A DNA stretch of 64,000 nucleotides from Ottelia alismoides (GCA_037367405.1 JAZKJV010009631.1:471973-535972), one strand, 5' to 3'. Counted from the first letter of the stretch, positions 21,226-34,577 are shown. Program-made: numbers and translations. The notes: a model not told the origin generated them from the letters alone.

Positions 21226-22581
21226 CTCAAAATAAAAGAAAAATGATCAGGAGAGCACGATGGTCAAGTCAAGAGGAATGAGAAAAAAGGTGCAAATGCG
21301 AAGAGACGATCTAGAACACACACAAATAATCACAAACGAACTCACACAAAACAAACACGCCCCTCAATTCACCTACTCGACTCGATGAAAATCGCAAAAG
21401 TACGGTCTTTTTATCTTGTTTGTTTTAGAGTTAGGTGAGAAGTCAAAAACTGTATGATCACTTAGGAAGGCTTGATTGGATCTGGGCACTAACCTTAGTG
21501 TGTATGCGTTCAAGTAAAATGAATACAATGAGGGGATTACTCACCCCAAAACAAATATTTTCCTTTTTGTCTTTTTAGGGTCAAGTAATATTAGCAGACT
21601 CAATTTTATTTATTATCACTTTTTTTGGATTTTTAGTAAGAATGCATGTGCCTATCGAGGAGTCAATTTTACTTAGCACCTTAGTGATCAAAATCAGAGG
21701 TAGAGTCGAAAAAGCAATGCAAGGAGAAAACGATGATGTATGTTAAATAGAAATGCTCACTTTGCCTCCAGCACTCTACATACACAGATGCTCAGCAGAA
21801 TTGAAACATACACTATACGCAAATGCAGCCGATGAAATCGCCCTAGATTAGAAACTGCTAATATCGTGAAGAATAAGATGCTAAATATCTAGAAGTGAGA
21901 TCTAAAAGTCTGGTCTCTGAAGTGTATCGGTGTCCGCCACAGCGGATCCTACAAGCATTGTATAGCACTTCTCATGGCGCTCGATCTCAAATCCAAATAA
22001 GAGGAAATTTATATTTGGCTAAGTCCAAATGTAAACTATAGGAGCATGCAATGGTTATTAGGTGTTTGACCTTAATCTTTCGACAAGCAAGTCCTACAAG
22101 TAGAGCTCAATCACAAAAAATAAAGAAATAAAAAATCAGAAAACAAAATAAAAAAGGCGGTGAAAACCGTGAAAAAAACAACGAGGCCCCCAAGGGAATA
22201 ATCCCTTGGGCACTAGACCTCGTAAAGTGTCAAGTGTGGCAGAGTCCTAATTTATTACAAGTTAAGTCTCTCTCTCTCTCAATTTCAATTACAAAAATAA
22301 ATAAATAAAATGCAAAGTGCAGCTTTGTCTCCCAAAAATCTTCTAAGTGCCCTCTGATGCTCTCTCCTACCGGCTAGGGTAGAATAACTGACTCCGCTTC
22401 CCAAGGATGCATAGAATCACCGAGGCGATCCTCCTCGTTCCACGGTCCCTCGCAATAAAGGCAACAAAGAAGATTTGATTAAACAGGTAAACAATTAATA
22501 TCAAATAAATAAGAAAATAAGTAAAGACAACTAGAGACAAATAATCACAATCAAAAGAAAGCCAATATAAGCGGTGTTGCT
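21226..22581 (-). other. Leader of B
   Basis: About 1.35 kb without a coding frame. A strong hairpin lies at 22189-22210. Parts (near 21770) resemble the leader of C near 40690, including a CCAGCACTCT stretch. Confidence 0.55.
22181..22223 (-). other. Strong leader hairpin of B
   Basis: CCCAAGGGA (22189-22197) and TCCCTTGGG (22202-22210) form nine perfect pairs with a 4-base loop. ACGAGG (22181-22186) and CCTCGT (22218-22223) extend the stem past a bulge. A position between primer site and gag would fit a dimerisation or packaging signal; this is an inference. Confidence 0.5.
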
Positions 22582-22598
22582 CCTCGGTAACAGCATCA
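22582..22598 (-). promoter_or_regulatory. Decayed tRNA-Asp primer site of B
   Basis: On the minus strand TGATGCTGTTACCGAGG, two bases inside the LTR end. Compared with the intact site of A it has five differences, all C-to-T or G-to-A. Confidence 0.75.
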
Positions 22599-22600
22599 TT

Positions 22601-25600
22601 TGTTTAACATAAAAATTGAGCGGTCGTATGTTCCACACAAGGTGGGAACACAGTCGTTGAGGTGACCGATAAGAAATACGGATTAAGACAACAATTAACC
22701 CACAATGATAATTAAGCAATAAAAATCAATATGGAGTTAAATTTTATTTTTTTAACTCTACAAAATGTGTGTATAGTGCAAGTATGTAGATTGTCGAACA
22801 CATGGAGCAAATAGGCTAGATCGGGCAAATGAATGCAAAATGTGATTGTGAAGTCTTTGTCTATTTTTCTTTTTTGTGGATTTTTTATTTTTATTTTATT
22901 TTTACTTTATATCTTTGTATTTTGATTTTTATATATTTTTTATATTTCCTTTTTATCTTTTATATTTTTATATTCTTTTTTCTTTTAATATATATAATAA
23001 AGTTATATATAGAGTATATGTACAATATAGATTAAGATAGATATAAATAATATTAATAATCAAAATAAAGAAAATAAAAATTTTTGGATTTTAATTAATT
23101 ATTTTTCTATTTTTATGATTTTTTAGAAATTTTTGTTAATTTCTATATATTTTTAAAGTCAAAAATACCCTAGATTAGGATTTAATTAAATTGGACGAAA
23201 TTAAAATGGAGATAAAAAATATAAATAAGAGTGAAAATTCTCCAAATTACTTTTAATATATAAGTAATAATAATAAGAAGAAAATTACAAAATAGAAACC
23301 ATAATTTTTAGTATTTTAGCAAATTTTATAGATTTTTATAATTATTTTTTGATTCAATTTTTAGGAGTTTTCTTTTGTATTTCTTAGTGATTTTTAGTCT
23401 GAAGGATAAAAATACATAAATAAACAAAATATATTTTTTGGAATTTTTTTCAAAACATTTTTATACTTTTTATGGGTATTCTACGGCCAAAAGGGATAAA
23501 AAGGGTCATTTTTATTTTTAATAAATAATTAAAAGTCCTAAAATTACAAGCAAAAATAATAACGTGAAAGTACGTGTAACTAGGAGCCTACACGTATTTT
23601 TTGAGATTTTTCGGAGTTTAATTGCTATTTTAAATAAATACAAGAACAAAGAGGAACTACAATGCTAGCATGGCATTTTTGTAAATAAAAATAAGTAGGG
23701 GGCCAATATGCAATTTCACCAAAAAATATTAAACGGAATTAAAAAGGTTTGGTACTTAAACGAAAGACGTAGAAACCCAGGGGCATGCCTGTAAAATGTC
23801 TCCTCACGTGGGGCATCGCGTGAGGTGACGTGGCGTGGACCTAGATGTAATTACTAAAAGCATAGGGGGCGGTTTGCAAGATTTACAAAAATATAATAAA
23901 GTCCTATGAAAGTTTGGCTCTTAATAATTAAATACAAAAATGTGGCTGGGTGGAAGTGCAAAGTACCCAAATCCTTTAAGCGATCCAAAGGTTGATCTTC
24001 AATCACTTGCCACGTGTCGCGACAGGAGGAGGCGATGACTCATAGTGAACCATCAGTGGAGATTGGATCTCTGGGCGAGATCCGATGGTGGAGGAGTGTG
24101 ATGATCTGACACTGGCTATTGTACAGGAAAAACGGTGGCCCATCCAACGGCGGTGAAGAGGGGAGGACGAACTAGGAAGAACTCTGCCAAGGAAAGGTTC
24201 TTCAGGCCCAATCTCCCTCTTCTGGTGCTCCTTGCTGCTCCAAAAAGGGCCAAGAGGTTCCGACAAGGGTCTGGTGATGGCTGGAAGGTCCAAAATGATC
24301 TGGGGGCCACCAGAGCTTGCTGCGAGGTCGAAGAATACTAACGCCTCTAGGACCCTCCGACGATAACAAAAACAAGCCTCCAGCGATTCTTGGGCCTTCG
24401 GACTTGCACAGAAGGTATACAGGGTCGAGGGCAAAATGCCTCGACCCTATTAGAAAGGAAATGGGGCACGGTGGATGCGGGTGGAGCTCCTCCGGCGACT
24501 GGCAGAGGAAGAGGAGCTGAGGTCCAGATCCAAGATGGATCTGGAGGAGTGAAGGTGTGGTTGGCGTAGCAGAAGCACGAGGGGAGGTTGTGAGGTGGTT
24601 AGGTGGTCGATAGACAGGAGGATGGGGTTCTAAGCAACTAAATGCAAATCTAAAAGCAAGAAATGATACCTAAGGCTAAGACTAAACTAGTCATGTGAGA
24701 AAAGAAGAACAAAGCAGATCTCAATGGCCAGAAGACCATAGATGCAACCTCATGGTGACGGCTCGCCAGAGATGGGGTGGAATGCCCCCTCAACCATACC
24801 TAACGACATCACAACAGAGATGGAGGAAGCCCTGTCACCACCTTCATCTGGAGCTAAGACGGGTCAAAAGAGGTTCAAAAAGTGGAAGAAGTCGACGGGG
24901 GTGTTTTATACAGGTGATGACGAGGTGATCTTCAAGGACAGATCACGGGCGATGCAAAGGTGATCTACCCAAGGAGTAGGGTCGGTGTGGATCTCTGATG
25001 TACAAGGAGGATTTCTTCTGAAGGAGCCCATCCTTCTCGAGCAACGAATCAATAGCGAAAAATCGAGAAGATGGGACGGTGCTAGGTTCTGGCAGCTACA
25101 GTAAACGTGTCAGACAGTTGACCCGAGGTCAACCATCCGAGCAACCTGGTTGGTCCACGTGGACCAACCATGAAAAACCCTCCTGAAAATTATTTGAAAA
25201 TCGATATTAAATAATAAATGATTTTCTTAATTTTAAGTTAAAAAATAAAAAATGTTTATTATTTTCTAAATTAATTTATTGTAATTTTTATTAATTTTTT
25301 AGAGGTAATTAACTACAATTTACTTTTTAGTGTTAATTTATAGGTGTATTCGTCTATGTTTTTTAGTCTTTTATTTTTATTTTGTATTTTAATTTTATTA
25401 TTTTATTTTATTAGTTTATAAAATTATATCTTATTTTTATATACTTAAATATATTTTTATTATATGTTTCTGATATAATATATACACTTAAATAAATAGA
25501 TGTATTAATTCTATATGTATAATTATTGGTATTTTACCTATGTATTTTCTATACATATTTTATTTTAGAATTTTCTTTATTGTATGATTCCAGTTTTAAT

Positions 25601-26332
25601 AAGTACATATATTATAAATAATATTTACAAAATTATAAAATTATAAAATTGTAAAATTATAAAAATAATAAAGAATAAATAAAATGATTGTTTTAATCGG
25701 GTAAAATGTACAATAGGGATCCAAAACCTAACTTTCACACCATAACACCAAAAAATATGGAACTACCTTCATTAAATACTTATTAAAATTATATACAATT
25801 AAAAGTGATTTTTATATATTATGAGTTTTTATTTTAGAGATATGGGTCTGGGGAGTTGGTATTTTGGAAATTTATTCAAACTATAACTTTTATTCTGTAT
25901 ATTATTTTTGTATGAAATCAATTTTGTATTTTTCTATGTTTTATTATCTACAACTTTCATGTTCAAATTTTTTCAGTTGAGGTATAAAAAGTGTAAAATA
26001 AAATATGTCCCAAAAATGAATGAATAATGGCTTAATGAAAGTGAATTTTATTGTATAATTGGCCCTTATCTCCCCCTACTTTATTCCTTGTCGACCTAGT
26101 CATCGAAATGCCTAGGTCTCGGGGTTTAGGGTCATAAAATATCTTTGATATTTTATTCTTTTTCTTTTCTTGTCATTATTATATAATTTTTGCATTAAAA
26201 TGGTATTTTATACACACTTTGTACAACAAATGATGAATATTAATTTATCAAAATTAAGGGTATTTACATGCATTTACTAAGGTTTTTAAGACCAAAATGA
26301 TGGAATAAAGGTGATGAGATGGAGATTCATCA
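22601..26332 (-). repeat. 5' LTR of B (3732 bases)
   Basis: On the minus strand it starts TGATGAATCTCC at 26332 and ends at 22601. It has the 36-base U3 block (26061-26096), a GC-rich part (about 23990-25150), a CCTCACG/CGTGAGG hairpin (23802-23825) and the U5 hairpin. The flank at 26333 is RT sequence of C. The matching 3' LTR lies beyond the left edge. Confidence 0.85.
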
Positions 26333-27190
26333 TTGGTCACCTCCACCTTGGTAGGGTCAACCTCCATTCCCCTTTTGGAAATGCCATGCCCCAATATGAT
26401 AGTCTCTGCCACTATAAAGTGACTCTTCTCCCAGGTGAATATCAAATTCACCTCTCTCTACATCCCCTGAGGACTCGATCCAAGTACGCTAAACATGTAT
26501 CAAAGGAATCATCATGGATTGAGAAGTCATCCATGAAAACATCCAGGAAATATCCCACCATCTCGGCAAATACGGCGATCATGCACCACTGAATTGTGCC
26601 CGGGCATTGCAAAGCCCGAATGGCATGCGCCTGAATGAAAGTGTCGAATGGACATGTGAATGTGGTCTTCTCCTAGTACTCATGCACTATAGCTACCTTG
26701 TTGTAGCCTAATTACCCATCAAGAAAATAGAAGAATGCTTTCCCTGCAAGTCTCTCCAAGATGTGATCAATGAATGGAAAGGGAAAGTGGTCTTTCTTGG
26801 TCGCAGCATTCAGGGTGCCTATAGTCAACACAGACATGCCACGACATGGCTACTCGTGTTGCGATCTTTACCCTCCTCTCGTTGATGACCATCTGAATTC
26901 CCGACTTCTTCAGGACAACATGAAGCGGGGCCACCCACTTGGAGTCAGAAATAGGGTATATAAGCCCTACTTTGCACAATTTCTCAATCTCGTTCTTCAC
27001 TACTTCCCATAGATTGGGGGTTAAGTCTCCTCTGAACTCACGGGAAGGTCTCACGTTATCCTCAATAAAATATGGTGTGAACAGAGAATAGAGTTGATCC
27101 CCACGATATCCGACATTGTCCAACCTATTGCTTTGCAGTTCCTTTCTAAGAACTCTAACAACCTAGACTTTTGTTATAAAGTCAAGTCCG
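26333..27190 (-). pseudogene. Reverse transcriptase fragment of C
   Basis: Minus strand, starting with the region before RT (SREF near 27035), GLIYPISDSKWVAPLHV (about 26930-26980), SWHVCVDYR (near 26840), and the FMDDF active site (about 26535). It ends at VDPTKVEV where B's LTR begins. Several frameshifts and stops separate these blocks. The catalytic aspartates are kept, but thumb, RNase H and integrase are not in the window. Confidence 0.85.
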
Positions 27191-28454
27191 AGCTAATGAT
27201 AACAGGATATCTCTCTTTGGGTCCTGCAAGAAAGGCATACTTTAGTGTAGGAGGCGGTGATTTCAGTTCTGACAATGTGGTGTCATCAAGCAAATCTGGT
27301 TGAACTGAATCTGAATCTGGCTACGTGTTGCATGAAGGTGGGCTTAACTATGTAGTAATCACCACAACTCAGTGGTATCAAGAGCCGGATCATCAAAGAT
27401 ATCCAAGAAATCGGCAATAGCCAAGTCCAACTCATTATCCATGTCCCATGATTGTTCCGAAGAGGATGAAAATGACAGATCCAAATGGATCTCTCTGTCA
27501 CCATGGGAATAGGTAGATGCATCTCTCACAAGATCATGCAACACCTGGCAAACTGCATCATGCACTATGTCCTTTCCAGATGAAAGGGTATCGCTCTTTC
27601 CTGAAGGAACCTATCTCAAATCCCAGCGATGCGAATCATTCTGCAATCTGTCTCTGAAGATGAGTACATTGTGCTACTCTCTGTATCAGGTCATTGACAC
27701 TTACTTCGCTTCATCTCAAGGTTCACTTCTCTACATGGAGAATGGAACTTCGTCATCCATGTACCATAGTCGAAAGTTGCGCCTGTGGTCCTAAGGAAGG
27801 GCCACCCGACAATGACTTGAGATTCTCTCCCATGATTGGGCGTCTCCATGTCTAAGATTGTGAAGTCAACCTGATAGTCCTGCCCCTCAATTGAGATAAT
27901 GACATTCTTCACGTCTCCCTTAGGTTTCTTCATTGAACGATCTGCAAATTGGAGTAAAGATCTATATTTGCGGAGTGGTCCCAACTCTAATTTCTAATAT
28001 AATGCTAAGGGAAGAAGATTTATTGAATAACCATTATCTAAGAGTATGTGTGCAAACGTAATGTCGTCGATACGACTCTACGTGTAGTGAGCACCCATGT
28101 CTCTCTTTTTCCTTGGCAATTGCTGATTTTTGCGATAATAGGTTGTGGCTACTGACAATACATGAGTCTTAACATATTCATTCGGTTTCTTCCTGCTAAT
28201 TCTAGTAGGTGTGCATCTCGCTTGATATTTCTGGAATGCAGGATGGTTAGCCACATACTCATCAAATGGCACCTTAACTATGATATTTTATTTACAAAAT
28301 TGTGTTATGTCAGGGTCATCTTTCTGAATCTTTTTTATATGTTTTACTATCGTAAGAGCACGGGGGAAAGGGATTGAAGCAAGAGAAATAGAGGATGAAG
28401 AATCTGAATCATGAACTGAAATATCATTCTTGGCATTAATGGAAACAGAGTCCT
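27191..28454 (-). pseudogene. Protease and linker remnant of C
   Basis: Blocks on the minus strand: KTHVLSVAT (near 28170), active-site loop LLDNGYS (near 28035; DSG changed to DNG), LQFADRSMKKPKG (about 27920-27960), and VGWPFLRTTGATFDYG (about 27765-27815). An acidic Asp/Ser linker (27359-27565) follows, as in A. The frame is broken. Confidence 0.78.
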
Positions 28455-29535
28455 TCATACATGAATATTTTGATACAACATGGGATCAAAATAAAAAGTA
28501 TCTACTACAGGTTGTGGAAAAGAAGCCGCAGTCGTATCCGCCACAATCGGAGGTGCAAGGTCCTCCATAGAATCTGAGATATCTCCATGTTGTTGATGTT
28601 GCAATCGTACTCTCCTTCTCTTCTCGACTCCTTGAGAAAAGATCCTCAAATGGTGCTGATGGGGATCCAAAATATGTTGCCTCTCCTCCTCATCCTCTGA
28701 AGACTCCTCAGGTAGAGCTCTAGAGATGCCCATCCTCGTATCCCTCGCCTGGTCAGGTACGATCACGATCCTTTGCTCCTATGTAAAATATGGTTAGTCT
28801 CATCACATGAAAGAATCTCATGTTCAGATATAAGAGATGTTGAATAGTATACCTGACCAAAGTGTTGCTGAGAACCAGATCAGTTTAAGATATTAAGGTT
28901 AGCCTAAACTTCGGTTGGGATCGAGGTAGAGGATGCAGACTGCTCGTCTCTCCATTTTGGCAGACGATCAACATCCACCCATAAGTCATGAATTTCGTTC
29001 ATGTAAGAATGGAGCTCAACGAGTATATGTTGTTGTAAGTCCATGGGACGAGATGAAGAAGGAAGTGGGTCAGACTGAAAAGAAGAACATGAAGACTGAC
29101 CCTACTTGTTGGGGTACTGCCTCTGCTACTGTTGGTGCTAGGGCATCTGCTGAAACTACAGGCCATGATGGCCCGCCTGATAATGGCTCTATAAACCATA
29201 CTGCTGCTGGTATAGCTACTGCTGCTAATGGGGTGGCTGAAATCTAGGTCCCTGTAGTGAAGGAGGTGGTGCAGAAGCGAATGTGGCGTTGTGAAAGGTC
29301 GGGAGATGATGGTAAGACTGTCGATCCCATGTACTTCCCTGCTTGGCAGGGTCCTGAATATACCATACCCCATTCTCCTCCCAAACCGATGGAGGCTCCT
29401 CCTAAACTGTCTATGCAGAAGGAGTCTGTTGCTGGAAAGAATGGGTGTAGGACTAATCATGCTGCCACGGCTGGGGTTTCCCTGACACTAGCTGCTCCTG
29501 AACATGGTGAACTCGGTACACGAGGGCAACAGGTG
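28455..29535 (-). pseudogene. C-terminal gag remnant of C
   Basis: Minus strand, low-complexity Gln/Pro/Ser/His-rich sequence in shifting frames, followed by an acidic segment with EESSEDEEERQ (near 28690). Position and composition match the glutamine-rich tail of gag in A (7950-8880). It is cut off at 29535 by solo LTR E. Confidence 0.6.
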
Positions 29536-29540
29536 CAGTC
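29536..29540. repeat. Target-site duplication of E, left (CAGTC)
   Basis: CAGTC precedes the LTR and recurs at 32672-32676. Confidence 0.88.
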
Positions 29541-32500
29541 TGATGAATCTCAGATTTATCACTCTAAAAATGACTAATTAAGCTCCAATCCCCAAAATTC
29601 ATTGGTATTTCTTCATTTATTCTTCATAATTAGCATTCATGCATGTATTAATAATAATTGTATTTTATCACTCATATTGCATAAAATAAGGAGCCAAAAA
29701 TCCCAACCCAATTGACCTGTAAAATAGCCTAACTTCCTGATTTTTAACTAATTCATGCTAACTCCAAATGACATGAAACCACCTCTATTGTGTACATATT
29801 ACAAACAAGAATACATGAAAAATACAAAAAAAATCACTAACACAAATAGGTGGACCAGAAACTCAAAACCTAATTCCAAGATTCTCGAACTAAAACACCG
29901 ATATCTTCTTCATACAGTGTATGATATGATCATACTCACTTTTAACTAATGTACATTTAATTACCTTCAAAACAAAACCAACTTCAAGTGAATCGGAGCT
30001 CATATGTGAAAGTTGGGTTTTGGGCCTCTTTTGTACATTTTATATTTTAGCGGTTTTTGACCTATTATTTTATGTACATAATTGATTCATTTTATTTTAT
30101 TTTTTTATTTATTTTATTTGATAAAAGTTTTATTAAAATGCGCAGAAATTCAAAATGAATTGAAATCAATAAAACTAAGTCTGAGTCTTCACTAACAGTC
30201 TCTACAAAAGATGTCATTTTCGTTTTTTTTTCTTCTTTTTCTTAATTAATAAAAATCCAAAAAAATAGATTAATGTGTAAATATTTATCTTTGATTTTAT
30301 CATATTTTCTAGGATTTTTATTTGGTTTAAAAATAACAAAAAAAATTACAAAACCCAAAAATCAAGGTTTTCTATGAAAATGGGATACCCCAAAAATATC
30401 ACTTTGTACAAACGACCGATTTTTCTGGGGTTAACACATGGCCACTCCTGGAGCCACCATGTGTCACATATTTTTGAGTTCTTTAACTTCGTTTTATTAA
30501 AAAATAATAAAAAAAATATATAAATAATATAAAAAATAAATGACGCCACGTGGCGGCATCCTGGTCGTCCGATCTCGACTGATCGGACAGCCACTACTCC
30601 TTCCCCTTCCTCCATCTCCTTCCACTTTCCAAATCGAACGACCGCCGCCACAAATCTCATGCACCGCCCGCCCGCGAATCCCAAATCGATCATCATCAGA
30701 TCGTCTGCACACTCGTCACGATCTCAAATCCCCGTCGCCTTCCATCTTGGGCTCGATCACCTGATCAAATCCCTACAATTTCGTCTTCCACGTTAAGATC
30801 GTCGGCCGCCATCTCCTCTCCCACTTGCCATCTCCGTTGATCCCCTTTCCTTGCTATATATATCTTGTTGCCTCCCTCGATCTTACACATCCACTGACCC
30901 ACACAACAAGGAGTACCCCATCGGGCGGTGACAGTGTCGTGATTGTTCCTCCGAGTCGCAGTGAGATCTGACGTACCCACCTTGTTTGCAACGCCTCCGC
31001 GATTGCCCTGTTCCGGCAATTCTCCTCTGCCGTTGAGCTACTACCCCCACCGATACCCCCCCCCCTTCGAGCCAACCACTGCTACCAACGTATTCACTGC
31101 CATCAACTACTATGTTGAAGCCAGCACTGCCTGCATCTTCTCCGACTCCTCAACTGTGTGATTTTGCTTCGATAGCTGTTGCATCATGTCACCTTCGATC
31201 CTATGCTGAGCTGCATCACTTCAACAGCCCTACACCGCTAACTAAAGCCTCATCCTTCGAAGCCTTTAAATCCCCTGAGAGCGCAGCCTCTTCCACTCCG
31301 CATCCGAAGGATGGACGTCTACCGAAGCCTCATCGACGCACAGGGAGGGTTCCTCAACCATTGCTCCTCCCGCCGCACCATTGCCACCTCAAAAGGAGTG
31401 CCGCTTCTGAAGCCACCCTCGTCCAGTCCACCGCCACAACGTGAGGCTCCACCACAGCAGTCACCACCCCCCTCCGCTCCACTGTTGAGCGGTAGGACCG
31501 AGACCCTTCCACATGTTGAGCACGTACGAGAGGGGACTTCTTGCACTGAAACCTCTGAAGGTCTCCGGATTTTCGAAAGCAACCTCGACCAGAGGTCATG
31601 TGCGTCGCAGTGACCTATTGAGAAATTTCAGGAGCGCCCCTAACCTTTGGTCATATCTCCAAAAGGACCTACGGCCAGAAGGCACGTGCCACGCACGTGT
31701 CTGTTCGGTAATTTTGTAGCAAAGCCCTTCTGGGTTTTGGTAATTAATATCTAGTCCCTACACTACATTTTTATTTATTTAATTTATATAATTACGAACA
31801 GACCCCCTGTGTTCCTCATTTTGTTTGAGCATCTACATCTCAATTTTTTTATTATAAAAAATAGCATTGTGTTCTTCAATTAAGTCTCTACAAATGGCAT
31901 AGTTGATGTATTTTTCTATGATGTGGTTATTTAATAATTAATATTCTTATGATAAATTGCATAGTTTGCCCATCTTATGCTTCAGAATTCATAAGTAATT
32001 AACCACAGCTCCAAAACTTGTCAAAAATTCACGAAAAGAATTGCATTTGCATGCATGGTTTGCTCTATAAAAATCATTTTGTGAATTTCAATATTTAATT
32101 TTTAGTAGGTAATAAATCTCATATTTTTAAGGTTTAGGATTTTTCTGAGATTAATCACCTAGTGACAGATCTTGGATAATTCTATCCCTTGAAAATAAAC
32201 AGGTTTAGTATTTATTATAATTAAATATTGAAATTCACACCATTTGCACTCATAAATTCTTTAAATATTTATCTTGCATCTAAAAATTCCAAAAAAATTA
32301 CAGTGTTAATTCACATCTAGGCCAAGTTTCATAATTTTTGGACATCGTTTGATTGATCTTTATTTTTTTAGTCCCTAAAAATGGCCACATTTGTATTTTG
32401 CATCCTAAAATTGCATTAAAAATGCCAAAAACATTCCGCCTTGAAAATTGTGCACAAACTTTGATAGACATAATTCTAGGTTGTTCCTTTGCCTCCTTGA

Positions 32501-32671
32501 GTTTGACCTTGGGACTTGCCCAAGTATAAAACACATAAAACCACGTGGATTGTAAATTGAATAAATTAATTGTGGTTATTTCTTGATCGATTTTGATTTC
32601 CTGACTACAACAAAATGATAAATTTAAATGATAATTCACGCAAATTAAAGTAGGGTTTTCGCAGCTCATCA
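29541..32671 (+). mobile_element. Solo LTR E (D family, 3131 bases)
   Basis: Starts TGATGAATCTCAG and ends CTCATCA, flanked by CAGTC on both sides. It resembles the LTR of D throughout: same terminus, similar GC-rich middle (30540-31700), TATATATA near 30858, and a CACGTG pair at 31683-31699. No internal region is present, so it is what remains after recombination between two LTRs of a full element. It interrupts gag of C. The reading frames in its GC-rich part are not shared with D. Confidence 0.9.
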
Positions 32672-32676
32672 CAGTC
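32672..32676. repeat. Target-site duplication of E, right (CAGTC)
   Basis: Exact match to 29536-29540. The gag sequence of C resumes right after it. Confidence 0.88.
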
Positions 32677-33314
32677 GCAGCAGGTATCTTTATCTTAGGT
32701 ACCTTCTCAGTCAACTTCTCCATCTATCTTGGTATCTTAGAGATGCTCCTATCTAACTCATCAATCCTTCGGTCAATCCTCTCAACTACTGTAAGCTTGT
32801 CTGCAAGGAGCCTCATACTAGGGATCACGTCCTGAGAGAGATCAACTACAGCTGACATTTCCCCACCAGATAAGAGTGAACTATGGGAATGTGCATAAGC
32901 CCTACTTGCGATCTGTCTGCAACTAGTCTCAACCATCTGTTCAAATACCTTCCAAATAGTATCCGCTCCACATGATGTATAGCTACCTCCATAAGCAGCG
33001 CTCACTGAACCTTGAGACTGGTGAAGAACGACTAGAACAAGATGTTATCATCTAGACCATGATAAGGAAATTCTGCAGGAAGTCCTTATACCTTTCCCGA
33101 GCATCACAGAAGGTTTCATGGGGTATCTGGGAAAAGATAGTGATGTGTGTCCTCATCATGTTAGTCCTACTCAGGGGGTAGAACTTATTCATAAAAGGTC
33201 CTTGAACTGGCCATATATAGTGACTGTAGCTCCAAGGTTCTTTACCTATTAGTCAGCTTTGCCACCCAAGACAATTGAAATGACTGTAAGCCTAATATAA
33301 TCCTGGCTAACCCT
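32677..33314 (-). pseudogene. gag: Middle gag fragment of C
   Basis: Minus strand between F and E. It matches the capsid core of A: a VTIYGQFKDL block (near 33210, against VTIWEELKSAF), FYPLSR, a block near 33120 matching SQGPHES, and SAAYGGSYTSCGADTIWKVF (near 32945-33005). The helical LADKLTVVERIDRRIDELDR segment follows (about 32735-32800). Stops and shifts separate the blocks. Confidence 0.8.
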
Positions 33315-33317
33315 AGG
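33315..33317. repeat. Target-site duplication of F, left (AGG)
   Basis: AGG here and at 39408-39410. Three bases is the usual length for PIF/Harbinger, but the usual sequence is TTA/TAA. The call rests on gag of C reading through in frame when one copy is removed. Confidence 0.5.
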
Positions 33318-34577
33318 AGCTCATTTAGTTTCTGGGGTGAAGTGGGTTGGAGTAGCCCATCCTTGAGAGGAGTTGGAGAATGGATAACCTTATTTGAATA
33401 GTAAGTGTTTGTTTGATGTGTGGGTTGGGTTGGAGCTGGATGTGACATGAGTTGATGTGATGATTGGATGTAGTTATTGGGTTGGCAACCTTTAAAGGAA
33501 TCTATTTTAGAATTTACAATATACATGACTTCATTTATTTTACATATTTTTCTGTGAATATACAATGATTAATTTATTTTAATAATGGTTAAGAATTTCT
33601 TTAATTACTTTCGTTTCTGATAATTTACATTACAACCCCCTTAAATTTCAAGATCGCAGGAAATTCTGAACGAGAAAATACTTGTACGACAACATAAACG
33701 GAAATGTTCTTTCCCACAAGAAATAGCAGCATCACGTATTTATTAACATGGTACCTTCAATCTTTTACTAAGTAGCTGACTGTGAAAGAAATACGACTTT
33801 CATGAAACAACATCAGTTCATAATTTCCATTAAGTTACATTCACCCTCGCCCCACCCTACCCGGGGCATTGACCCGCCCCCCACCTCCAACATGTGTTCA
33901 GACAAAGTACAGGGAGAACCCACACACTACCCCTACACGACGTGCTTATCAATCATGCGGTCTTCCACTGCCTCTATTCTGGTATCTTGTAACTGCAGAC
34001 GAAGTGACTCAACCATGTCGTTCAAGGAGATCTTGTGCCCCAGGTATCATCCATCTCCGAGTAGAGGCATGCAAATTCGTTGTCCTTTCCTGTATTTATT
34101 TCTTGGCATTCTCGAGACTTCATCGTAATTCATTATTTTCAACTTCTTTTTCTCAGAGAAGTTGTACTACGAAGAAAAACTCATCTGTGTTCATTATTCT
34201 TGGCGCTTGCACATACGGTTTTCGATGACCGCATCGATTCCTTGAGCAGACATAGAAGAGTTGTCTCACGGGATACTGGTTCCCAGTTTCGTAGTTCAAA
34301 ACTAATGGGTATCCGCAATAGTATTTTTCATTGGATCCCATATTTCTTCCCTACAATATGAAATGCATAAATATTAGAAAGGCCCATATTTATGTCATAA
34401 GCATGGAATGTGTGACATGGTGGAATTTTTTGAAATGCATAAGATTCGCAACGAAACAATTCAATAATAACATAGGCGAGGAGGTTACAATACAGTAGAG
34501 TGAGAACTGAAATTGGACGATGTGTTCTACGATTGTCTCCTACGTCTATTATTCCACATTGCATGAGCAATTCTATC

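Larger units (their letters stand above)
20065..26332 (-). mobile_element. Element B, right part: 5' LTR, primer site, leader, protease
   Basis: Minus-strand element whose 5' LTR (22601-26332) is inserted in the RT of C. Its body runs down to 20060, where A interrupts it, and resumes at 1638. The LTR resembles those of A and G (same terminus and 36-base block), but the body lacks RT and integrase and resembles D in layout. Confidence 0.8.

Noticed and set aside
26254..26451. Reading frame across the B/C border
   Set aside because: It runs from RT of C into the LTR of B and is only a junction product.
31112..31613. Overlapping 100-110 codon frames in solo LTR E
   Set aside because: Same GC-rich LTR segment; not conserved in D.
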